Source of the DNA: Pseudobutyrivibrio sp. YE44
Lineage (GTDB): Bacteria > Bacillota > Clostridia > Lachnospirales > Lachnospiraceae
DNA: 64,000 nt
Reading direction: 5' to 3'
Assembly: GCF_900104335.1 (NCBI RefSeq)
Contig: NZ_FMXT01000002.1
Coordinates: forward strand, 434,001-498,000
The notes under the pieces were generated by a model. That model had not been told where the DNA came from. It saw only the letters and a list, made by a program, of their open reading frames with translations, and ran no database searches. A program made the position numbers and the translations under genes. Below are positions 8,616-17,437 of this stretch, in pieces. The stretch's first letter is position 1; every line of letters starts with the position of its first letter.

Positions 8616-9377
8616 TTAAAGATTTCCACCTAAGTTTTCAAGAGAATCTATAACCACTGTACAATCTGGCTTTACATTTTGCATAACAACCTTCATCTGA
8701 TTTTCAGGGATAGCAACGCAGCCACCTGTATATGGCTTGTTAGGTCCCATACAGTGAAGGAAAATAGCAGATCCAAGACCTGGTGTACCTTCAGCATTGT
8801 AGCTGATATTCAGGCAATACTGATAGTGTCTTGTATATTCTATGATATGCTCACTGTTTTCCTTATCAAGATTTGGGTAGTTCTTGATGTCGACCATCCT
8901 GTTGTATTGCATTCCAGGATTTGCATCACCAGACCAATACTGATCATTTCCACAACGAATGTATGGAATCTTGCAGCCTGGGTCAGGTGCAATACCAAAG
9001 GCAGCATTAAAACCATAAGTTCCTACAGGTGTTTTTGCATCACCCTCTTTTGTTTTACCAAGTCCATTCTTTCCTATAAATCCAGGTGTAGTCATTATGG
9101 TGCGCCATTTTCCATCAATACCTTTCTCGTTAAGCGATACCCAGGCTGTGGTGGTGCCATAAGCTGCAACAACAAGCATCTGTGAAGAAGTCTTAGCCTG
9201 TGGAAGATCAGCTATCCACTTAGGAGACTCACCAAGTAATGTGGTTGTTGACACATCAACCTCAACATCATCTGTCATTGCCTCTACGTTCAAAACACTT
9301 CCAATGAAAACAGAAAATGTAAGAACAGCTACCATTAATGTGCTCGCAAGACTTTTAACTGCTTTAGTCAAAACCAT
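8616..9377 (-). CDS. Secreted L,D-transpeptidase (YkuD domain)
   Basis: A 253-residue protein with a signal peptide (basic start, hydrophobic segment, cleavage near VEA about residue 33). The YkuD catalytic region is near the end: LHCMGPNKPYTGGCVAIP, with the catalytic Cys in TGGC and the upstream His. The enzyme forms 3-3 peptidoglycan cross-links or anchors proteins to the wall, outside the membrane. GGAGGGG lies directly before the ATG, an unusually short spacing, so initiation at the TTG two codons later is possible. Confidence 0.88.
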   Translation of the reverse strand: MVLTKAVKSLASTLMVAVLTFSVFIGSVLNVEAMTDDVEVDVSTTTLLGESPKWIADLPQAKTSSQMLVVAAYGTTTAWVSLNEKGIDGKWRTIMTTPGFIGKNGLGKTKEGDAKTPVGTYGFNAAFGIAPDPGCKIPYIRCGNDQYWSGDANPGMQYNRMVDIKNYPNLDKENSEHIIEYTRHYQYCLNISYNAEGTPGLGSAIFLHCMGPNKPYTGGCVAIPENQMKVVMQNVKPDCTVVIDSLENLGGNL

Positions 9378-9470
9378 CCCCTCCTTCTTTTTCTAACAGA
9401 TAATATGAATTTGTCAATGGTTATTCTAACAGGTTCACGGTCACACTAGTGTCACATTTATATCCTCTCT

Positions 9471-9692
9471 CTAGCTGATATCTGTATCTATGATTACCTT
9501 TTTGCATTCATCACAGAAGAATGCAGGCACATATGATGAAAACATTCTTTCGTCTGATGTCAATAGATGCTCATCTAATCCGAAAGCACCACTTACCCAC
9601 GCAGCAAAACCCGTTTCTTCTTTCCAATTTATAGGTTTGCATGAAGATAGCGCACCCTTTCTCATTTCATTTTCACAGTACGGACAAATCAT
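9471..9692 (-). CDS. Small zinc-ribbon protein (PF20097-like)
   Basis: A 73-residue protein with MICPYCENEM at the N-terminus and FFCDECKKVII at the C-terminus, two CxxC knuckles that should bind one zinc. The ATG starts one base after the stop of the acetyltransferase gene, so translation is probably coupled. Function unknown; small zinc ribbons of this type are widespread in Clostridia. Confidence 0.75.
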   Translation of the reverse strand: MICPYCENEMRKGALSSCKPINWKEETGFAAWVSGAFGLDEHLLTSDERMFSSYVPAFFCDECKKVIIDTDIS

Positions 9693-9693
9693 A

Positions 9694-10308
9694 TTAAACT
9701 ATATTCTCCCAATCTACTTTTTCGTCTTTATAAAAGAATTCCCTGTCGTGCTCACCAACGTTTCTGAGAACTCTGCAAGGATTGCCAACTGCGACCACAT
9801 TTTCTGGAATGTCCTTTGTTACGACACTTCCTGCGCCTATGACTGCATTCTTTCCGATTGTTACACCTGGCACGATTACTGAGCCTGCGCCAATCCATAC
9901 ATTTTCTCCAATATGGACATCTTTGTTATACTGCAAGCCTTTTGCCCTAAGCTCAGGATCAATCGGATGATTTGCAGTGGCTATAGTTACATCAGGGCCA
10001 AACATTACCTTATCACCAACGTAGATATGACCATCATCAACTAGCGTAAGGTCAGAATTAGCATATATACCTGAACCAAAGTGCAAATGAGCCCCGCCCC
10101 AATTTGCATGTAAAGGAAGCTCAATGTAGCAGTTGTCACCGCACTCTGCAAAAACTTCCTTCATGTATTTTTCCTTTTCCTCTATCTGCGAAGGCTTAAG
10201 CTTGTTAAACTCCCAAAGTTTATCTTGATAAGGAAATTGCTCCGCCATGATTTCCTCATCACCTGGATCATACAATAACCCCTTTACCATACGTTCATAT
10301 TGTGTCAT
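9694..10308 (-). CDS. Maltose/galactoside O-acetyltransferase (LacA/Maa type)
   Basis: A 204-residue left-handed beta-helix enzyme. The N-terminal maltose-acetyltransferase helix (MTQYERMVKGLLYDP) is followed by hexapeptide repeats (IYVGDKVMFGPDVTI, VHIGENVWIGAGSVIVPG, ITIGKNAVIGAGSVV-like). ATANHPI carries the catalytic His. It transfers acetyl from acetyl-CoA to a sugar hydroxyl in the cytoplasm, perhaps for detoxification of non-metabolised sugars. Two identical palindromes overlap its promoter, so it is tightly controlled by a repressor not encoded here. Confidence 0.9.
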   Translation of the reverse strand: MTQYERMVKGLLYDPGDEEIMAEQFPYQDKLWEFNKLKPSQIEEKEKYMKEVFAECGDNCYIELPLHANWGGAHLHFGSGIYANSDLTLVDDGHIYVGDKVMFGPDVTIATANHPIDPELRAKGLQYNKDVHIGENVWIGAGSVIVPGVTIGKNAVIGAGSVVTKDIPENVVAVGNPCRVLRNVGEHDREFFYKDEKVDWENIV

Positions 10309-10333
10309 TACTCTCTCCTTTAAATCATTAATA

Positions 10334-10392
10334 TAGCCGTACGGCTAAATCTTATATGATTTAGTGTAAATATAGCCGTACGGCTATGTCAA
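10334..10392 (-). promoter_or_regulatory. Promoter with two TetR-type palindromic operators
   Basis: The perfect 14-bp palindrome TAGCCGTACGGCTA occurs at 10334-10347 and 10373-10386, centres 39 bp apart. On the minus strand TTGACA (10387-10392) directly abuts the upstream palindrome, which fills the spacer to TACACT (about 10363-10368); the other palindrome lies just downstream. This blocks both recognition and clearance. The sequence type suits a TetR/AcrR regulator. Confidence 0.8.
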
Positions 10393-10452
10393 CGATATAG
10401 GTTAGTTTTTTTGCCAAAAGAAGGTCTTTTTTGACAATCCAGTAGGAACGTG

Positions 10453-10481
10453 TTGACATCTCCAATTTAGGTTTATATACT
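10453..10481 (+). promoter_or_regulatory. Sigma-A promoter of the 10520-11440 gene
   Basis: TTGACA, a 17-bp spacer and TATACT lie about 40 bp upstream of the ATG. No operator-like repeat overlaps it. Confidence 0.8.
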
Positions 10482-10519
10482 ATCGCCTTATTGAATATAA
10501 ATAAAAGGTATCATTGATT

Positions 10520-11440
10520 ATGTCAATTATAAAAAAGATATTTGCAATTTTATTATTGCTAGTTAATATAGCTGTAGCCGTTAATGGCTTTAAAGAAGGC
10601 TTCTTTGAAGCCACAATAGTTTCTGAGCAAGTAACAATAACTAATAAATATGAGATAACCCACCATCATTATAAAGGCGGTACAACTTCGTCCCACTATA
10701 TGACTGGCCAAAACGAAAACGGTTATTACAAGATACCTGGAGATGCTTATGATATAGGTGATGTAGTCACAGTATATCAGAACCCCGAATCAGCCAATGC
10801 CAAAGGCGGTGATCCAGAATGGCACACCTCAGAAGCAGCAGTTTATAACACAGCTAAGTTTTCATTTGTCCTGTTTACTATTTTCGCTATCATCAACGGT
10901 GTAGTTGTTTATCTTCTTTTTAAGCCTAAAAAAGAAGAACCAGAACAGCCACCACTTAGCCAATGCCTTGATGATGCATTAATCGATGGTAGAATGAAAA
11001 TTCAAAGAAGCTTTGATGAAATAATAGCCTTTGTTTTCCTGTTAGGTCTGGCTATCGGTATGATTGCAGTAATAATTATTTGCATAATGGATGGTGATTA
11101 TAATGTTGCTCCAGGAGTTATCGCTGCACCAATCTTATTGTATTATGCATCTGTTTCAGCCTTAGCCCAAAATCCAAATAATTATAGAGCAGAAATGCCT
11201 GATAAAACCTTCAACACCTTCAGGTTATATTACAAGGATGAAGAAATTTTTATTCCCTTTGAATGTGCTGATGACGGACGATTTAAGTATAAGACAACAA
11301 AAAATCCTATAGATGATATCGCATATACGGATGGATATAAAATGTCCGCTAGAACGAAGCAAAAAATAAATAGCTATCTTACTCTGTGGCTACGTACAAA
11401 TCATTTATTTTATAGTAGTCCCAAAGCTGAAAATGAATAA
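10520..11440 (+). CDS. Membrane protein with extracytoplasmic DUF3592-like domain
   Basis: A protein of 306 residues. A hydrophobic N-terminal segment (IFAILLLLVNIAVAV) is followed by about 90 polar residues with a small beta-rich pattern (IPGDAYDIGDVVTVYQNPESAN) like DUF3592, a second membrane segment (about 117-138) and a pair further on (IIAFVFLLGLAIGMIAVIII and a following segment). ATG at 10520 is used; an in-frame TTG at 10514 with AAAGG close by is an alternative. Function unknown. It has its own promoter and terminator. Confidence 0.75.
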   Translation: MSIIKKIFAILLLLVNIAVAVNGFKEGFFEATIVSEQVTITNKYEITHHHYKGGTTSSHYMTGQNENGYYKIPGDAYDIGDVVTVYQNPESANAKGGDPEWHTSEAAVYNTAKFSFVLFTIFAIINGVVVYLLFKPKKEEPEQPPLSQCLDDALIDGRMKIQRSFDEIIAFVFLLGLAIGMIAVIIICIMDGDYNVAPGVIAAPILLYYASVSALAQNPNNYRAEMPDKTFNTFRLYYKDEEIFIPFECADDGRFKYKTTKNPIDDIAYTDGYKMSARTKQKINSYLTLWLRTNHLFYSSPKAENE

Positions 11441-11450
11441 CAAACAAATG

Positions 11451-11480
11451 AAATCGCTCTCCAAAAATGGAGAGCGATTT
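11451..11480 (+). terminator. Bidirectional terminator between convergent genes
   Basis: A perfect stem of about 13 bp (AAATCGCTCTCCA/TGGAGAGCGATTT) with a 4-nt loop separates the membrane protein gene from the convergent surface-protein gene; A- and T-rich flanks on both sides. Confidence 0.8.
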
Positions 11481-11502
11481 CTTTGGGTATTAACGGTATC
11501 GC

Positions 11503-14500
11503 TTATGCGTTTTCGTTCTTTCTTCTAAGTGATACGTAAAGCATAATAACTATAGCTGCTACTGTGATGATTGCAATCCATACGAAGTAGCAAATACCAA
11601 GGAATGTTGGGCATAAGTGGCAAAGGTGGCACTTCTCTGCTGCTACAGAAGAAGTAAATGTCTTTGCTATAGCTGTCTGTGGCTCATCATACATAAGTGC
11701 GTATGTTGAGAACTGACCTGTTGAGATTGTGATTGTGTCGCTATTACCATCTTTGTCTTCAAGTAGTGTGCTGACACCTTCATGTGCACGCATGATGTAA
11801 TATGTGTCTGATAATCCCTTGTAATTCTCAGGAATATCTACAACGATATCGATTGGATCTGTATCTGTAATCTGGTTCCAATCCTCATCATCGATTCTCA
11901 TGAACATGCTGATATCGATATAGTCTGCCATTGAAAGGTTTGGCTTTTCTTCTGCTACTGCTGCAACTCCATCTGTAATAACCTGCTTGTCCAATTCAGG
12001 AATTGTCTCGTCCTCAAGTGGAAGAACCTCAACCTTGATTTCAAGGATACTTCCTGCTGCAACCATTGCATACTGCTCTTCTGTAAGGATAGACTTTGCA
12101 ACTGCCTTAGCATCTGCAAGACCTGCTGTATTTCTTGAATTCTCTGGTGTCTCAAGCTTAACTACTACAGCACCTTCGCCCATAACAAGTGCGATTGGCT
12201 TTTCCTTTACAGGAACCTTATTATTATCTTCACCGTCCTTTGCTGCTGCATTGTCAGCCTTAACCTCTGCTAATGCTGCATTGATTGAAGATGTTTCGCT
12301 TGCTATCTTAACAATTTCTCCACCTGTTTCGCTGAGCTTATCTAAGAGCTTTGTCTTTGTATCATCTGACATGTCGCCCCAGATGTCACCCTTGTCGATG
12401 ATTTCACCCTTGCCAAGTGTGTCGTCTAATACCTCTGCTGCAATGTCGAGAAGCTGCTCAACTACAGGAGTCTTTTCTGTTTCTGTCTCTGTCTCAACTA
12501 CTGGCTCAATTACAGGTACTGTAGGTATTTCCTCTACTACTGGCTTTACTGCAACTGGCGCTGGAGCTGGTGCAGGTGCTGGCTCAGAAGAGTCTTCCAC
12601 TGGTGCAGGCGCTGGCTTAGCCTTTGATACAAGTGGAATTGTAATCCAATAAGGATTATCATTTGTTCCCTGAACCTTAACTCTTAATGTACCTGTTGTT
12701 CCTGCTGGGCTGTTGTCTACGTTGTAGGTAATCTTTCCATCTACCATTGAAACGTTAGTTACGTATGGTGCAATATCTCCATCAACCTCATAGTCAACAA
12801 GTTCTGGGCCTGCGCCAAGGTAATCTGAAAGATCAATTGTGCCACCTGTTGTTCCTTCTGCAGGAATAGATGTTGTTTCCTGAATTTCTACAGGTTCTTT
12901 TGTCTGCTTGTTAATTGTTACTTCATAGCTGCCATATACTGGTGTGCAGCCTTCCTTTGAAACCTTGTAATATACTGTGTATGTTCCAGCATCTTTAAAT
13001 GTTGGAAGTGACTCTGAATAATTTGTGTTAGGGTTTGTGCTGTATTCAACCTTTGCACCCTCTGTTTCAGCTACAACTGGGTATGATACTCCTGTTCCAT
13101 CTTCATCATAGTCTGTTGTTATTGTGCCTGATGGTACTGGTGTAGCTAATGAAACTGTGCTCTTTGTTGTAACCTTAACACCTTCTGATGGTAATGAACC
13201 AGGCTTAGTGCTTGTTGGCTTAATGCGAGACTTAATTGTATATTCAGTGCCTTCATCTAATCCGTTAAATACATAAGTTCCATTTGTTGGTGTATCCCAA
13301 TCTTGAACTAGAATCTCATTCCCATCCTCATCATATTTATATAAGCTATACTGACAATTCTCTGTTTCTGACTTAACTGTAATAGAATTTGCTGTTGTTG
13401 TAATTACATCTGTTCCTACATCTGCTGGCTTGTCTGCATCGCCATCATCATCTGTTCCTGTTGTATCAAAGTTAGGTGTTGCTGGACGTGATTCGATTGA
13501 TATAGGATCTGAAGCAACATCACCTTCGCTTGGATTTTTCTTTTCAATTACTACTGTCTGTCCTGTTAAATCATAGTCTGTTCCGCTTAATGGGATATAA
13601 CCATTAGTAGCATCACTTGTGATTTCATAACTATGTTGTACTCCACCATCAGTATAAGTAACAACATATGTTGTATCCTTCTCTAGTCCCTTAATATAAC
13701 CGTTTACATAATCAACATTTCCACCAACTTTTGCTACTGTGCTGGCAACATCACCTACTGAGAACTGGAACTTAATGTTAGTCTTATTTCTCCATGACAT
13801 TGTCATACCTGAATCAGTATCTGTAACTGCTAATGCAACACCATCCTCTGTTGTATTGCTGTCATATTTAACTGAACCAGTAGTACATCCATCTAAGTAA
13901 TTATCATTATAGTCATAATGTCCACTATAACTTTGACCATAATATCCTATCCAGAATTTTACAGTATCTTTAGTAATTGGCTTTATAAGAAATGCTGGAG
14001 TGTCGTCAGGTGCAGTCTTTGTTGCTGCTCCTACCATTGCTACATAATCAAGATATCCATTGTTATCTTTTTCGGCAAAGAGAGCAGCACTATCAGCATA
14101 TTTTCCAAGTAAAGTTCTATCTGCCAATTGTGTATCACAACCAAATGAAAACGATTTTTGTCCATTCTTTAAATTAGCATCAAAGAATACAGCATAACCA
14201 CCATCGCCTCCAAAGCTAACATATAAATCAATATTATCCGGATCAATTGCTGTTCCAGAGCTTCTCTCAGGATCAATTTCGTCTGTTGACTTCATTTGCC
14301 ATCCCGAACTATATGCTGTTTGAATCATTAAATTAAGATTAGGTAAATATCCTGTAACATCAAATACAGAACCTTTAACACCGTATGCCATAACACCATT
14401 TGATAAATAATAAGGCATCATAGGCTGTGTCCATACTCTATCAAATACATCTTTAACTCTATCAGAGGTACTAAGACTGCCTAACAACTGAACAGGTTCT

Positions 14501-16197
14501 GACACGTTACCATTAACAACGCATACATACCATGCACCATTTGTTATGGTATCACCTGTTAAGGTAATATTGGCATCATCCTTATCATTATTTGTAACTG
14601 GTACCCAAGTTCCCAGTGAGTCTAAATTATCCTTTGTAGGGACATGATCTACGCGTTTTTTCTCTGTTGTTTTATACCACTTAATAGATGTAGCTTCACC
14701 CGAAAGTCTTACAGCCAGCTTAACTTCGCTGTAATTTTGTGAAACCATATATGGATAGCTACTATTATCAAATACATTTGTTCCAACTACTGGAGTAGTT
14801 ACTACACCATAAAGTGAAAAGCTACCTGCACTTGCCTCAAGTACATTTCCTGTTTTTGTTGTAGAAAGTTTTTCTGCTACAGTATTTCCTGTCTCAGAAC
14901 CTGGAATATGATAAATAGAAGCATCTAAATCAGCACCTGTCATTTCTTCTGATTCAAAAGAAACGTATGCTCCACCGATTGTTGTATCAGGTTGAATTGC
15001 TTCTCCTGCTGCATTTAAAACTTTAATATCATATACATAAGATTTTACTACAGGAATAAATAACGCAGTGTTCTCTACTGCTGTATCAAATACGTTCTTC
15101 TCTTCTTCTGTTGCTGTTCTTGCTGAAACTGTTGCGTCTGCTGGGAATACTCCCTCGTCTGCCTTTACTGTAATTGTAACGCCATCAACTACTACGCTCT
15201 TAGTGAAAGCTGCTACTACTTCCGCTTTCTGCTCTTCCCCAATAATAACCTTGATTGTAGGAATGGCTGCGTTCATCTGATATGAAGTAGGAATATTTGC
15301 AACGTATACAAACTCTGCGCCTTCTACGCTTGAATCAAATTCTGCTGCTGAGCTGCGCTCTGCATCAAGTGTCCATGTTACACCTGGAAGTGTAATCTCA
15401 GAAGATGTAGTAACTGTCTCAACACGCTGTACTGTTGTTTCATGGACTGCAGGTGAAAGTGTTTCCTCTGCTGGGGCTGCTGGCTCTTCTGTATCTGCTG
15501 GCTCCTCTGCTGGAGTCTCATCTACAGGCTCTTCCTCTGCTGCCTTTACAACCATTGCTGGGAATAATCTATCAATAATATATGCTATAGGGTCTGATCC
15601 TTCTGATGCAGGTGCAGAATCACTTGAAGAGGTATCCTCTGCTGCTGGCTCTGATGCTGGTGCTGACTCAACCGCTGGAACTGAATCAGATACAGGTGCT
15701 GAAGTTGGCTCATTCACTGGCTCTTCACCAGCTGTAGGCTCAGATACAGGCTCTGTAGGTTCTGTAGCTGGCACCTGTGGCTCATCAGTTGTACCTTCTA
15801 TTGGCTCTGATGCTGGCTCTTCTGGCTCAGCTTCAGGATCAACTGGTAACTCTGTAGACTCTACTGTTGGCGCTACGATTCCACCTACTACAGGTGCGCC
15901 ATTCTCTACAGGAACCTGAACTTCTTCTTCAACAACTACTTCTCTTGTAGTTTCAAGTGTAGCTGTGAAGGAATCCGGAAATACGATATCAGATTCTTCT
16001 GCACCAACCTGAAGATGCTGAACTGCAACTTCATCATTAAGTGCCTGGATAGAAGAAATCACAGACTCTCCATCCACTGCATCTGCAAATGAAATTCCAG
16101 CGCTAAACCACATTGTTAATGTCATGGCTGCTGCAACTGCCAATGCTAACAATCTTTGAGCTGCATTGTAATTGCTTACTAATGATTTACCTCTCAT
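11503..16197 (-). CDS. Large cell-surface protein with Ig/FN3-like modules and Cys-rich C-terminal anchor
   Basis: A 1564-residue protein. Residues 1-40 are a signal peptide ending AGISFADA. About 100-260 is a Pro/Glu/Ser/Thr-rich stalk. The middle holds beta-sandwich modules, including an FN3-like stretch (YVFNGLDEGTEYTIKSRI) and an MBG-like domain (FKDAGTYTVYYKV), then a PAPAPAPAP linker and further modules. The C-terminus is KCHLCHLCPTFLGIC, one membrane helix (about 25 residues) and RRKNENA. There is no LPXTG motif. It is probably an adhesin or substrate-binding surface protein; I see no catalytic domain. A terminator-like hairpin lies in its leader. Confidence 0.8.
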   Translation of the reverse strand: MRGKSLVSNYNAAQRLLALAVAAAMTLTMWFSAGISFADAVDGESVISSIQALNDEVAVQHLQVGAEESDIVFPDSFTATLETTREVVVEEEVQVPVENGAPVVGGIVAPTVESTELPVDPEAEPEEPASEPIEGTTDEPQVPATEPTEPVSEPTAGEEPVNEPTSAPVSDSVPAVESAPASEPAAEDTSSSDSAPASEGSDPIAYIIDRLFPAMVVKAAEEEPVDETPAEEPADTEEPAAPAEETLSPAVHETTVQRVETVTTSSEITLPGVTWTLDAERSSAAEFDSSVEGAEFVYVANIPTSYQMNAAIPTIKVIIGEEQKAEVVAAFTKSVVVDGVTITVKADEGVFPADATVSARTATEEEKNVFDTAVENTALFIPVVKSYVYDIKVLNAAGEAIQPDTTIGGAYVSFESEEMTGADLDASIYHIPGSETGNTVAEKLSTTKTGNVLEASAGSFSLYGVVTTPVVGTNVFDNSSYPYMVSQNYSEVKLAVRLSGEATSIKWYKTTEKKRVDHVPTKDNLDSLGTWVPVTNNDKDDANITLTGDTITNGAWYVCVVNGNVSEPVQLLGSLSTSDRVKDVFDRVWTQPMMPYYLSNGVMAYGVKGSVFDVTGYLPNLNLMIQTAYSSGWQMKSTDEIDPERSSGTAIDPDNIDLYVSFGGDGGYAVFFDANLKNGQKSFSFGCDTQLADRTLLGKYADSAALFAEKDNNGYLDYVAMVGAATKTAPDDTPAFLIKPITKDTVKFWIGYYGQSYSGHYDYNDNYLDGCTTGSVKYDSNTTEDGVALAVTDTDSGMTMSWRNKTNIKFQFSVGDVASTVAKVGGNVDYVNGYIKGLEKDTTYVVTYTDGGVQHSYEITSDATNGYIPLSGTDYDLTGQTVVIEKKNPSEGDVASDPISIESRPATPNFDTTGTDDDGDADKPADVGTDVITTTANSITVKSETENCQYSLYKYDEDGNEILVQDWDTPTNGTYVFNGLDEGTEYTIKSRIKPTSTKPGSLPSEGVKVTTKSTVSLATPVPSGTITTDYDEDGTGVSYPVVAETEGAKVEYSTNPNTNYSESLPTFKDAGTYTVYYKVSKEGCTPVYGSYEVTINKQTKEPVEIQETTSIPAEGTTGGTIDLSDYLGAGPELVDYEVDGDIAPYVTNVSMVDGKITYNVDNSPAGTTGTLRVKVQGTNDNPYWITIPLVSKAKPAPAPVEDSSEPAPAPAPAPVAVKPVVEEIPTVPVIEPVVETETETEKTPVVEQLLDIAAEVLDDTLGKGEIIDKGDIWGDMSDDTKTKLLDKLSETGGEIVKIASETSSINAALAEVKADNAAAKDGEDNNKVPVKEKPIALVMGEGAVVVKLETPENSRNTAGLADAKAVAKSILTEEQYAMVAAGSILEIKVEVLPLEDETIPELDKQVITDGVAAVAEEKPNLSMADYIDISMFMRIDDEDWNQITDTDPIDIVVDIPENYKGLSDTYYIMRAHEGVSTLLEDKDGNSDTITISTGQFSTYALMYDEPQTAIAKTFTSSVAAEKCHLCHLCPTFLGICYFVWIAIITVAAIVIMLYVSLRRKNENA

Positions 16198-16250
16198 AAT
16201 GATACCTCCGATCTTTTAATACCCGTACAAGATCTGTATATAAACAAAAA

Positions 16251-16300
16251 AGCTCAAAAGTACGGCTTAGGCTATACCTAAACTGTGCTTTTGAGCTTGT
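16251..16300 (-). terminator. Strong hairpin with T-tract upstream of the surface-protein gene
   Basis: AGCTCAAAAG pairs with CTTTTGAGCT, with an inner TTAGG/CCTAA stem, followed on the minus strand by TTTTTTG. It lies 55-100 bp upstream of the surface gene and about 200 bp downstream of the phosphatase gene. It either ends the phosphatase transcript or attenuates the surface-gene transcript. The rest of 16301-16497 is AT-rich with possible -10 boxes and a small hairpin, and no gene. Confidence 0.65.
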
Positions 16301-16497
16301 TGGTTCGAATTTTAGTAGGCTAGTATAGCCAAACGTTATATTTTGTTTTCTCTTTGTATATAATATCATTTCTATAATGTTTAGCTGTGACTATAATATG
16401 ATTTAATTATGCATATTTTGTGAGTTACGAAACAGGCGATGCTTTGTAAACTCTAGGGTTTCATCTGCCTATAAAGACTCTCGTGGGAATTTATCCT

Positions 16498-17280
16498 CTA
16501 GTGTCTCTCATCCTCGTTCTCAAATCTCTCGCAAAATCTAGCTGAGAAGGATGGCTCCTCCTTGCCCATCTTGAGATGTGTAATCTCTCCTGCGCGAAGA
16601 GTTCTGAAGGTAGCGATTCCCTTCTCACGTTCTTCAGTTACCACTTCTGTAACAGAGGTTGGTGCAAGAGCTGTAAACTGCCATGCAACAAATGGTGATA
16701 CATTCCACAAACGTGAAAGTAAAAGTGAAGTGAGTCCATAATGACAATAGAATGCGATGGTCTTGTCATTGTTCTCTGTTACCTTGTAGGCCATGCCTTC
16801 TTTAACATAACCGTTGTCAGCAATAAACTTGTCAAACTCACCAATCACTTGATCATAAATCTCTGACATATCACTGGCCTTCACTATCTCAGATTCTCTC
16901 CAGCCTTCTCTATCAAAAAGCTCTGGATGATTCATATAATATGAAGGAAGCACATCCCACAAAATATGAGTCTTGTACTTACCAGTTGTTTCATCAATAG
17001 TAATCTCGTTTCCGTATGCAGTCTTAACTGCCTCTGATACATTTGGGTCGGCCTGGGCTGGAAATTCCTGAAGCCAATCCAAGGTCACTGGCTCAATACC
17101 TAGCTTCTTGCAGCTGTAGGCTGCTGTATCCTTAGCTCTGCCAAGTGGAGACTGATAAATCTCATCTATACCATAGCTTTCAATAATGTCTGCTAAAAGC
17201 TTTGCTTCTCTATGTCCCTTTTCTGTAAGTGTGTCATTCTCGTAGTCAGGGTCACCATGTCTAATAAATAAAAATCTCAT
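16498..17280 (-). CDS. Histidine phosphatase superfamily protein (phosphoglycerate-mutase-like)
   Basis: A 260-residue cytoplasmic protein beginning MRFLFIRHGDPDYEND, with the phosphohistidine in RHG; PLGRAKDTA and the later FYCHYG complete the active site. Family members remove phosphate from sugar phosphates, nucleotides or cofactors. The insert between the conserved blocks is longer than in simple PhoE or GpmB proteins. The substrate is unknown. It may be cotranscribed with nothing upstream, because a terminator precedes it. Confidence 0.85.
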   Translation of the reverse strand: MRFLFIRHGDPDYENDTLTEKGHREAKLLADIIESYGIDEIYQSPLGRAKDTAAYSCKKLGIEPVTLDWLQEFPAQADPNVSEAVKTAYGNEITIDETTGKYKTHILWDVLPSYYMNHPELFDREGWRESEIVKASDMSEIYDQVIGEFDKFIADNGYVKEGMAYKVTENNDKTIAFYCHYGLTSLLLSRLWNVSPFVAWQFTALAPTSVTEVVTEEREKGIATFRTLRAGEITHLKMGKEEPSFSARFCERFENEDERH

Positions 17281-17380
17281 TTTATATTACCTCTATAAAA
17301 AATATGTCTTCTTGATTTTCTAATGAAAATCAAAAACCGATGCCTTTCTATTATATCTGTCACCTAATACTGATGCAAAC

Positions 17381-17424
17381 AAAAAAGCCCCAAACACTTA
17401 CTAATCTATGTAAGAGCTTGGGGC
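17381..17424 (-). terminator. Terminator after the esterase-GH43 gene
   Basis: GCCCCAA/TTGGGGC with an inner CTTAC/GTAAG stem, followed on the minus strand by TTTTTTG. Confidence 0.85.
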
Positions 17425-17437
17425 ATTATTATTTTGA

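Noticed and set aside
9444-9459. Palindrome ACACTAGTGT upstream of the L,D-transpeptidase gene as a regulator site
   Set aside because: Only the central 10 bp is symmetric, it occurs once, and no regulator is linked; too weak to annotate.
11987-12652. Plus-strand ORF of 221 codons opposite the surface-protein gene
   Set aside because: Ser/Thr/Ala low-complexity product antisense to a real gene; a shadow of its biased codon use.
16301-16497. Possible c-di-GMP riboswitch upstream of the surface-protein gene
   Set aside because: I compared it with the GEMM-I and c-di-GMP-II consensus; a short hairpin exists but the conserved core nucleotides are not there.
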